Positions 30,956-37,868 of a stretch of DNA of 63,847 bases are shown piece by piece. Source of the stretch: a virus; IMG/VR virus record IMGVR_UViG_3300023244_000002, positions 1 through 63,847 of that record, one strand, 5' to 3'. The notes under the pieces are model-generated. The model was not told where the DNA came from. It did no database searches and was given only the letters and a program-made list of their open reading frames with translations. The translations under genes were made by a program, and so were the position numbers. The number at the start of each line of letters is the position of its first letter. Within the stretch, counting starts at the first letter, position 1.

Positions 30956-31827
30956 AATACGCATTTACACTTTCTTGCACTGGTGGATATTTGTTCGGTA
31001 TGATAAGTGCCATGAACGCTATGGCTCATTTTGGGGTAAGAGCTGATTGGGAAGTTGCTTATGCCAATATACCTTCAGAAATGAGAAATAAAATATCTTG
31101 CTCTTTTCCATTTAAAGTTAATTGGACGTTTATACCAGAATTGATCGAGGGAACAAATAAGATAGCTGATAGGCATTGGATCGCAACTTGGTTGATGACA
31201 AAGAAAGTTATTAATAATTATGACGCTATATGCCACACTCAAGCAGACCATATGCCTTTAAGCAATATGACAGCTCTTTTCAAAGCGGCTGCTGATGGCT
31301 GTCTTGTTTTAACAGAACATTTCAATTATTCTAACACTATAGAAGATTTATACGCAAGAAATTCTCCTGTTGTTGATAGAGGGCAGTGTTCGTTGACAGA
31401 CCAATTCATTTTTGCAAATCCAACACATAAGAATATCTTTTCCACTGTTGCTGAGACAATGGATCAGAAGTTAGAGGGAGATAGAAACCATCCGGTTATA
31501 ATTCTCAACAATGTTGTAAAGGCAGCTGTTCCTTTTGAAGAAGTGATTACTCTTGAGCGTCATATATGGGCGTTCCAAAAGAATCTTAATAATATACCTT
31601 TACGTAGAAGCGGAAATAATATCTTAACGAATAATGACGTTAGGCTTCGAGGGATCCACAACCGTTGGTGGCAGAAAGGAAGGGCTAATAGTGAGCTAAG
31701 GAATAATCCTGGAAAAGACATGTCAATCACAATAGCTAACTGGAATTTAATTCGTGACTATATGGCTGAGTTCAATGCAATGCGTCCAGAAATAGCAGTG
31801 GAGGATTATGAAAGAACTGTTTGGTAA
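30952..31827 (+). CDS. Putative GT-A-like glycosyltransferase
   Basis: The 291-residue protein has an alpha/beta N-terminal half and a QADHMPL segment at about residue 100 in the place of a DxD motif. The C-terminal half contains RGIHNRWWQKGRAN. Its place between LicD and methyltransferase genes and overlap with LicD support a role in the glycan pathway. The family is not certain. Confidence 0.6.
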   Translation: MKYAFTLSCTGGYLFGMISAMNAMAHFGVRADWEVAYANIPSEMRNKISCSFPFKVNWTFIPELIEGTNKIADRHWIATWLMTKKVINNYDAICHTQADHMPLSNMTALFKAAADGCLVLTEHFNYSNTIEDLYARNSPVVDRGQCSLTDQFIFANPTHKNIFSTVAETMDQKLEGDRNHPVIILNNVVKAAVPFEEVITLERHIWAFQKNLNNIPLRRSGNNILTNNDVRLRGIHNRWWQKGRANSELRNNPGKDMSITIANWNLIRDYMAEFNAMRPEIAVEDYERTVW

Positions 31828-31972
31828 AATAGAAACTCCTAGGTGGGAGGTTGTTGAGACTTTAATTAATAAATATGATCTTAGGAAAATAGCTGAGATA
31901 GGTATTTTCCATGCAGACATGGCATGCAAGGTGTTGCATGGTGCTAGGGTTACAACAATTAAACAATTTTAA
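31808..31972 (+). pseudogene. Truncated methyltransferase start (54 aa)
   Basis: The frame has a good GGAGG site and encodes PRWEVVETLINKYDLRKIAEIG before ending early. This matches the start of the next gene (MRWDLLTLLIRQYNLKQIAEVG). I read it as a truncated duplicate of that methyltransferase. The sequence breaks off after the first AdoMet motif. Confidence 0.7.
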
Positions 31973-31973
31973 T

Positions 31974-32579
31974 ATGTGGGAAATAAAAAGAAATCTAAAA
32001 TTTGAGAAACTAACTGAAGGCTATAAATTATTCCCAATTCAGAATTTAATGCGTTGGGATTTGCTGACGTTATTGATACGACAATATAATTTAAAGCAAA
32101 TAGCTGAAGTAGGAGTTTATCGAGGCGATACTGCAAAAAGAATATTGAGAGAACATCATTCTTTCTTTGATAAAGGAAACATGGGTAGCCCTTTACAATT
32201 TAAGCATTACTACATGATAGATCATTCACCTTCGAAACAATGCTTAGAACTTGCAAAAGAATATTCTGATATAAGCACTTTTCTTTGTGCTAAATCAATA
32301 AATGCCGTTAAAGATTTTCAAGATAATTCCCTGGACCTTGTTTTTGTTGATGCTTGTCATTGGTATAAAGATGCAAAAGAAGATATGGTGGCATGGCTTT
32401 CTAAAGTAAAAAAAGGTGGTTGGTTTGTTGGACATGATTTTTATTTAGATGGTGTTGATAAGTGGCATGAGGATGTTAGGAAAGCCGCTGACGAAGTATT
32501 AGGTTATCGTGATTATTATATTTTCCCTGACGTTGAGCCATGTGGTAGAGGTTGCATGTTTATGAAACGCATAATGTAA
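31974..32579 (+). CDS. Class I methyltransferase (Methyltransf_24-like)
   Basis: I place the start at the ATG two bases past the stop of the truncated copy, giving about 201 residues. It has IAEVGVYRGDTAKRI as the AdoMet motif, LDLVFVDACHWYKDA as the acidic motif and GGWFVGHDF. It is a paralogue of the 28693 gene and of the 26869 domain. Substrate unknown, probably a sugar of the phage glycan. Confidence 0.8.
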   Translation: MWEIKRNLKFEKLTEGYKLFPIQNLMRWDLLTLLIRQYNLKQIAEVGVYRGDTAKRILREHHSFFDKGNMGSPLQFKHYYMIDHSPSKQCLELAKEYSDISTFLCAKSINAVKDFQDNSLDLVFVDACHWYKDAKEDMVAWLSKVKKGGWFVGHDFYLDGVDKWHEDVRKAADEVLGYRDYYIFPDVEPCGRGCMFMKRIM

Positions 32580-32592
32580 AAGGAGATAACAA

Positions 32593-33630
32593 ATGGAAGA
32601 AGTAAATACAAACCCTGGAAAAGTTTTCTCAGTAGAATGTAACGAGCCTAGAAGTAAGTATGCGTATGTAGTTTGTGCAGATATACGATACCTTCCAGAA
32701 GTTGTTGCCGAATTGAATTCTTTAGATTATGTTGGCAATACTCAAGACGTTCATTTCTATGGTTCTAAAATTCCAATGATAGTTAAAGACCAATTCAAAT
32801 TACTTAATTATAGAATTATTTTTCATGACATTAGTGAGGAAGAAATAAAAGAATCTCATGGTCTTAGTGAAGTTGTTTGTCGTAAGCGATATTGGTTTGC
32901 AAATAAGATAGGTAAACTTTATGATGCAATATGTGTTTTAGATGCTGATATGATATTCTGCCGAAACCCAATACATTACTTTACAATGGCAGCAAAGACT
33001 GGATTGGTATTATGTGCCGGTAAAGAGCAGAATAAAGTTTACGATGATCCGCACCATCAATTCAAAGGAGAATGGTTAATGCCGAAGGGTTATTATAATC
33101 CTGTTGATTTATGTAATTGTCCGCTGTTCGTTGATATGAAGATATGGGGTGAATGCTTAGCTAAAAGTTTTTCTATATTTATGGACGGTTTTGATGAAAT
33201 GAAAGGCACTAATTTCAAAGCTCCAGATATGGACGCAATGAATTTATGTTTGTTAGAAGCTGGCTCAGCAGATAAGACAGTTGTCTTGGCAGGGATTCAA
33301 TGGTTATCGACCAACGAGCAATTACTCAAGCCATATATTCGTGCCGTTAAAGATAGAGGATTAATAAAGACTGAGTGTGGAATCCCAATTTACTCTTATC
33401 ATGGCCAATATTACCATAAAAAGTGGCGTAATTGCCAGATAGAGAATCGGCATGGCTGTGCTGCTAGATACTTAAAAGCTAATAAACATAAAGAAACTCA
33501 GGAACATATGGATAGTCAAGCTCAAGGTTCGATGAATTTACTTTATGAGAATTTCAAGAAAATGTTGAATTTTAGGATAAAGATACCTATAATAAACTAT
33601 AGGCATCCCGAAAAGCCTTATGAGGAGTAA
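32593..33630 (+). CDS. GT8-like glycosyltransferase
   Basis: The 345-residue protein starts its fold at KYAYVVCADIRYLPEVV and has the metal motif VLDADM (D117, D119). The later SYHGQYYHKKW supplies the His of GT8-type enzymes. It should transfer a sugar from a nucleotide donor. Strong AAAAGGAGATAACAA site, separate from the upstream gene. Confidence 0.8.
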   Translation: MEEVNTNPGKVFSVECNEPRSKYAYVVCADIRYLPEVVAELNSLDYVGNTQDVHFYGSKIPMIVKDQFKLLNYRIIFHDISEEEIKESHGLSEVVCRKRYWFANKIGKLYDAICVLDADMIFCRNPIHYFTMAAKTGLVLCAGKEQNKVYDDPHHQFKGEWLMPKGYYNPVDLCNCPLFVDMKIWGECLAKSFSIFMDGFDEMKGTNFKAPDMDAMNLCLLEAGSADKTVVLAGIQWLSTNEQLLKPYIRAVKDRGLIKTECGIPIYSYHGQYYHKKWRNCQIENRHGCAARYLKANKHKETQEHMDSQAQGSMNLLYENFKKMLNFRIKIPIINYRHPEKPYEE

Positions 33631-33632
33631 TA

Positions 33633-33683
33633 ATGCTGAGACTTAAAAGAATATGGGCAAGTGAAAAAAGATTAGTTAAATCT
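33633..33683 (+). pseudogene. 5' fragment of a GT9-like gene cut off by the HNH gene
   Basis: The codons for MLRLKRIWASEKRLV match the start of the gene at 34147 (MLRIKQIWKGNKKLV). The reading then passes into the antisense strand of the HNH gene and loses all similarity. It is best explained as the remains of a gene start left when the HNH gene was inserted, with partial duplication. Confidence 0.65.
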
Positions 33684-34106
33684 ACCAAGTTTATTTCTTT
33701 TTCTATTTTTCCAATGAGTTTGACCAACGTTATGATTATGACCATGAATTTTTTGCGTAGTCAATTCAAGATTTATAATTCTATTATCATTAAGAATACC
33801 ATTGATATGATGAATTATTTCTTCAGGTTTAAGATATCTACCAAGTTTCTTTTCCATTACCAATCGATGTTCCATTACATAACCATGGCTGTCTCTAAAT
33901 GGATGATCTTTAGAAAGGATTTGTACATACCCATTTCTTTTTCTTCGTCCTCCTTTCCATCTATAATGATTTTTACCATTAGGAACATTTTTAATAAACA
34001 ATTTAATAGAGCATTTTCTAGAACAAACAAAATCTTTTTTATTTTTGATTTGACAAGGGAATCTTTCAATTCTTTTACCACAAATAGAACATTTTTTAAT
34101 AACCAT
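33672..34106 (-). CDS. HNH homing endonuclease (free-standing)
   Basis: The start at 34106 (MVIKKCSICGKRIERFPCQ) gives 144 residues. An N-terminal zinc knuckle (CSIC, then C-x-x-x-C near residue 28) is followed by the HNH core HGYVMEHRLVMEKKLGR and IIHHINGILNDNRIINLEL. It is the only minus-strand gene inside the rightward operon and splits the GT9 region, as expected of a mobile endonuclease. Confidence 0.88.
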   Translation of the reverse strand: MVIKKCSICGKRIERFPCQIKNKKDFVCSRKCSIKLFIKNVPNGKNHYRWKGGRRKRNGYVQILSKDHPFRDSHGYVMEHRLVMEKKLGRYLKPEEIIHHINGILNDNRIINLELTTQKIHGHNHNVGQTHWKNRKRNKLGRFN

Positions 34107-34107
34107 A

Positions 34108-34128
34108 GTCCTATTGTAGCAATAGGAC
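34108..34128. promoter_or_regulatory. Hairpin over the HNH ribosome-binding site
   Basis: GTCCTATTG-TAG-CAATAGGAC is a perfect nine-bp stem ending two bases before the HNH start codon. On the minus strand its AGGA is the only ribosome-site candidate, so the hairpin would hide it. T4 homing endonuclease genes use the same control. Confidence 0.65.
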
Positions 34129-34146
34129 AGCGAGGAGTCAAGTAAT

Positions 34147-34989
34147 ATGTTGAGGATAAAACAAATCTGGAAAGGCAATAAAAAATTAGTAGATTACATT
34201 AAAGAACATAATCCAAAAAAGATCGGATTATGTTTTGGGCACGGATTAGGCGATACAGTTATGTTCATGTCTCCTTTCGAATCTTTATGTCAAAAATATC
34301 CAGAAATTAAGTTTACTTTAATAATGCAGAAAGGTTTAGGCTTTGAAGAAATAGAGAAAGATATACTTAGTAATAATATTGATGTTGTGTTTACTAATGA
34401 CTTGTCATACAACGAAGTGGTACTTGGATATGACATTATTGCAGATATTGATTTTCCAATGAGTGAGGGGCAGATAAAATTGACTAAGGGTGAATATTGT
34501 TGTGTTCATGAATTAGGTATTGATCCTGTGAATGGTCATAAAAAGATAACTTGCGGAAAAAATAGACTAATAGGAATACATTATTTTATAACTTGCTTAC
34601 CTGATGCGTGCAATCCAGACGAAGAAACTGCTAAACGAATATGGGATGATGTTTTAGGTGCTGGTTTTATTCCGATAGAAATGCATTTCCAACATGTCTT
34701 TCACAATCCTGTAAATAAGAAGTTTGATTTTGTTGATAGCAATGTAAGAAAAGTAAAGCCTCAAGTAAGCACACTAGTAGGATTGATCGAACAGTGTGCT
34801 GGAGTTATTTGTGTAGTTAGCGGTAATCTTCATACAGCGATTTCTGTGCTTCCTCCGGAAAGGATATTCTTTTTAGAAAAACATTTTAAATTAGAATCAT
34901 TCACAAAATTAGAAATTGCTAGGGCATCAATTATGCCTAATGAATATAAGAACGAAGTCAGAGATTGGCTTGTAAGTTTAGATAAATAA
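34147..34989 (+). CDS. GT9-like (heptosyltransferase-type) glycosyltransferase
   Basis: The 280-residue protein has IGLCFGHGLGDTVMFMSPFES at the start, here in parts as LCFGHGLGDTVMFMSP, and GVICVVSGNLHTAISVL late, where GT9 enzymes carry their donor-site motif. Its N-terminal 15 residues are duplicated at 33633. It is the last gene of the sugar cluster, and the terminator at 35015 follows. Confidence 0.82.
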   Translation: MLRIKQIWKGNKKLVDYIKEHNPKKIGLCFGHGLGDTVMFMSPFESLCQKYPEIKFTLIMQKGLGFEEIEKDILSNNIDVVFTNDLSYNEVVLGYDIIADIDFPMSEGQIKLTKGEYCCVHELGIDPVNGHKKITCGKNRLIGIHYFITCLPDACNPDEETAKRIWDDVLGAGFIPIEMHFQHVFHNPVNKKFDFVDSNVRKVKPQVSTLVGLIEQCAGVICVVSGNLHTAISVLPPERIFFLEKHFKLESFTKLEIARASIMPNEYKNEVRDWLVSLDK

Positions 34990-35014
34990 GAATAAAGTAC
35001 CAAACTTTAATTTG

Positions 35015-35051
35015 GCAGAGATATATGAATAATGTATCTCTGCTTTTTTTT
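35015..35051 (+). terminator. Intrinsic terminator after the sugar cluster
   Basis: GCAGAGATA and TATCTCTGC form a nine-bp stem with an eleven-base loop, followed directly by eight T's. It separates the glycan cluster from the tail-fibre and structural genes, so these need readthrough or another promoter. Confidence 0.9.
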
Positions 35052-35073
35052 GGTCTTAAATAAGGAGGTTAAA

Positions 35074-36075
35074 ATGGCTATAGAACAACCAGTTGCAAGT
35101 GATCCTTTAAATGTACCAAGTCATTCATTACAGCATAGAATAATAGCAGCTGACGCATCTGCTCCAGTTCAGAGTATAGCCGTTGATGCAAGTGGCGTTC
35201 TTGTTGGAGGCACACCTTTGTTTAGCACTATTAACCCCACTAACTTATTATCTAACGGAAACTTTGAAGCTTGGACAGCAGGAACAGCAGTTGCTCCTGA
35301 TGGGTGGGCATTAGCAGGTGTTAGTGCAAGTGTAGCAAGAGAAGGAACAATAATTAAAGTAGGAACATATTCTGCTAAAGTTACGAGAGCAGGGGCAAAT
35401 GCTTATATACATACAACCTTTCACGAAGCTAAAGGTGCTGATTATTATAAAAGTAGAACTGTTACTTTTGGTGTTTGGGTCTACGCCACCGTAGCTGATA
35501 GAGCTAAATTAGGTATAGGAGATGGTCTAACTAATAGTTGGTCATCTTTTCACACAGGGGGTTCTACTTGGGAATGGCTTACAGTTACAAAAACATTTGC
35601 TGCTGGAGCAACTGAAGGAAGAATGTTGTGTTTTATAGATACTGGCGATACTTCAGGATACTTCGACGGTGCTATGCTTGTAGAAGGTTCATCTGCTTTT
35701 GCGTTCTCTCCTAAACCAGCAGAAGAAGGAGTGTGGGCTGATTATTTTGCTACTTCAACTATTAATGGTTGGGCAGCAACCCCAACAGGAAACATTTATA
35801 CTAAGAAGATAGGTAAGACGGTATTTGTTGCTTATACTATTACTGGAACAAGTAACTCTGCTGTAACTAACTTTACTGTACCATACGCAATAATTGGTTT
35901 TAACCAGATACTTTTAAATCGTTCTATTGATAATGGGGGAACTGCTGTTACGGGTTATGTCGCAGTAGATACAGGAGCGTCATTAATAGGTTTTGCAAAA
36001 AATTTGGCAGGAAATGCGTGGACAACATCTGGAACAAAAACAATAAACGGTCAATTTTTTTATGAAACAGAATAA
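35074..36075 (+). CDS. Tail fibre or receptor-binding protein with carbohydrate-binding-like domain
   Basis: The start at 35074 follows AAGGAGGTTAAA. The 333-residue product begins with a short virion-attachment-like region (about 1-55). A CBM-like domain follows (NLLSNGNFEAWTAGTAVAPDGW, in parts NGNFEAWTAG, then FDGAMLVEGSSAFAF), and the end is beta-rich as in phage fibres. It probably contacts host surface glycans. Confidence 0.78.
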   Translation: MAIEQPVASDPLNVPSHSLQHRIIAADASAPVQSIAVDASGVLVGGTPLFSTINPTNLLSNGNFEAWTAGTAVAPDGWALAGVSASVAREGTIIKVGTYSAKVTRAGANAYIHTTFHEAKGADYYKSRTVTFGVWVYATVADRAKLGIGDGLTNSWSSFHTGGSTWEWLTVTKTFAAGATEGRMLCFIDTGDTSGYFDGAMLVEGSSAFAFSPKPAEEGVWADYFATSTINGWAATPTGNIYTKKIGKTVFVAYTITGTSNSAVTNFTVPYAIIGFNQILLNRSIDNGGTAVTGYVAVDTGASLIGFAKNLAGNAWTTSGTKTINGQFFYETE

Positions 36076-36084
36076 AGGAGATAA

Positions 36085-37257
36085 ATGAAAAAACTAATCA
36101 TAACAACACTATTCTTACTAACAATATCACTTAACTCCTATGCTACAGACTTATCTTCCTTATATGGAAGCCCAGGAGCTACAGTAGAATTAGACAATCT
36201 TGGAACAGTAGCAATAAACACTGACCTTATATCAGATACAGACTCTACAGACGATTTAGGAAGTGCAGCTAAAGAATGGAAAGACCTCTACATAGACGGT
36301 ACTGCTAATATAGATTCATTAGTTGCAGATACAGCAGATATAAACGCAGGAACATTTGACGGAGTAGTAGGTGGAACGACACCTGCTGCTGGAAGTTTTA
36401 CAACTTTAGGTGCTACTGGTGGTGCAATTTTCAATGAAGATAGTACTGATGTAGATTTCAGAGTTGAGAGTGATACTAATGCAAATGCTTTATTTGTTCA
36501 AGGAAGTGATGGCAGAGTTGGGATAGGTACAGCAACTCCGTCTTTTATATTAGAAATGAAAGGAGATTCAGCTATCTCTTGGCCTGCAACATCAGGAACA
36601 ACACAAACTGGTGGAATAGCAAGATTAGAAGGTGCTGATGTAGCTATGATAGATTTTGGTTCAAATGGAGGAAATGGACTTTGGATTCAATCTGGAAGGT
36701 CTGATAATCTAGCTTCACAGTTCTCATTAACTCTGAATAAGAATGGTGGTGATATTGGAATAGGTTTAGCCCCAACAGCAAGAAATAACACATCCCTACA
36801 AATATTGGATGGTATAGGTTTCCCTGCAACTCAAGTAGCCTCATCAGATGCAAATACTTTAGATGATTATGAGGAAGGAACTTGGACTCCTACATTAGCA
36901 TTAGTGACGCCAGGAAATAGCTCACATTCTATCCAATTAGGTAGATACCAAAAAATAGGTAATAGAGTTTTTTTCCATGGCAATATAGGATTTGTAAAAG
37001 GAACTGGAACAGGGGTTCTTTCTCTTTCTGGGTTGCCATTTACGTCTGAAAATTTATCAAATCTATATTCAGCCGTTGCAACAGCTATTTTTGCAATAGG
37101 AAATACAGATGAAACATTCTGTGCTGTAAAGTCCCCAAACTCAACATCTATTCTTTTCACTATGCAACCAGAGAGTACGGCTGGTCATGGTGATGTAACA
37201 GATACTGATTTGGGAGCAACTATATATCTAAGAGTTTCAGGACAATATAATATATAA
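36085..37257 (+). CDS. Tail fibre protein with an apparent signal peptide
   Basis: The 390-residue protein has a Sec-like signal (MKKLIITTLFLLTISLNSYA) and then typical fibre sequence: DDLGSAAKEWKDLYIDGTA, GIGTATPS and an end with LDDYEEGTWTPTL and GRYQKIGNRV, as in phage fibre tips. The signal is odd because virion proteins are assembled in the cytoplasm. It may instead be a buried N-terminal anchor helix. Confidence 0.82.
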   Translation: MKKLIITTLFLLTISLNSYATDLSSLYGSPGATVELDNLGTVAINTDLISDTDSTDDLGSAAKEWKDLYIDGTANIDSLVADTADINAGTFDGVVGGTTPAAGSFTTLGATGGAIFNEDSTDVDFRVESDTNANALFVQGSDGRVGIGTATPSFILEMKGDSAISWPATSGTTQTGGIARLEGADVAMIDFGSNGGNGLWIQSGRSDNLASQFSLTLNKNGGDIGIGLAPTARNNTSLQILDGIGFPATQVASSDANTLDDYEEGTWTPTLALVTPGNSSHSIQLGRYQKIGNRVFFHGNIGFVKGTGTGVLSLSGLPFTSENLSNLYSAVATAIFAIGNTDETFCAVKSPNSTSILFTMQPESTAGHGDVTDTDLGATIYLRVSGQYNI

Positions 37258-37267
37258 AAGGAGAAAT

Positions 37268-37327
37268 ATGAAAATACTATCAATCACAATCGGATTACTT
37301 TTAATCAAAGGAGAAAATAAATGTTAG
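37268..37327 (+). CDS. Possible micro-ORF, 19 aa
   Basis: A 19-codon hydrophobic frame (MKILSITIGLLLIKGENKC) follows an AAGGAG site and overlaps the next start. It resembles a signal peptide left without its protein, or a leader that couples translation. Confidence 0.35.
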   Translation: MKILSITIGLLLIKGENKC

Positions 37328-37818
37328 AAAAACAAATAAAACTAAAACATGGAATATCAGAATTAGGGAATTTACAAGTCTATCCAATAATAGAAATACT
37401 TGAAGAAGATAAAGTAATAAGTTCCACACGAGGTCAAGCATATACATCTAAGAGCATTAAGAACATGGAAGGCTTTGACCAAAAAAGTAAAGATATAGTT
37501 TCAGTAATCACTCCCAAAGAAGTTAAAGATGCATTCCTTTTAGAAAATAAAATAAGAACAAACAATGGAATTGAGAAAATAATTACTCACGATCGCATAG
37601 TAGAAGAGTCTGGTTGTATAGCCGTTCGTAGAATAACTAGAATTTTTGATAATGGAAAAGAAATTGATAAGAAGTATCATCGCAGTTGGATAAACCCAGG
37701 GGATAATCCAGACAATAATGACATAATTTCAAAAGCATTAGCAATGGGATTACATACACCAAAAGTAATTGCGGATTATAACGAGAAGAACGCAAAAAGA
37801 GAAATCAGCAATAAATAA
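37321..37818 (+). CDS. Hypothetical protein in the fibre region
   Basis: The 165-residue protein is mixed alpha/beta, with a C-terminal WINPGDNPDNNDIISKALAM. It lies between a fibre gene and the giant serine protein, so it may be a fibre accessory or chaperone. No family recognised. AAAGGAGAAAATAA precedes it. Confidence 0.65.
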   Translation: MLEKQIKLKHGISELGNLQVYPIIEILEEDKVISSTRGQAYTSKSIKNMEGFDQKSKDIVSVITPKEVKDAFLLENKIRTNNGIEKIITHDRIVEESGCIAVRRITRIFDNGKEIDKKYHRSWINPGDNPDNNDIISKALAMGLHTPKVIADYNEKNAKREISNK

Positions 37819-37868
37819 CCGTCAGTATGGGAATGGGGTGTGCAATTTTTAAATATAGAGAGTAAATA

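Noticed and set aside
33633-34145. Rightward 170-residue coding frame
   Set aside because: Beyond the first 15 or so codons it is the antisense of a clear HNH gene and has no protein-like features.
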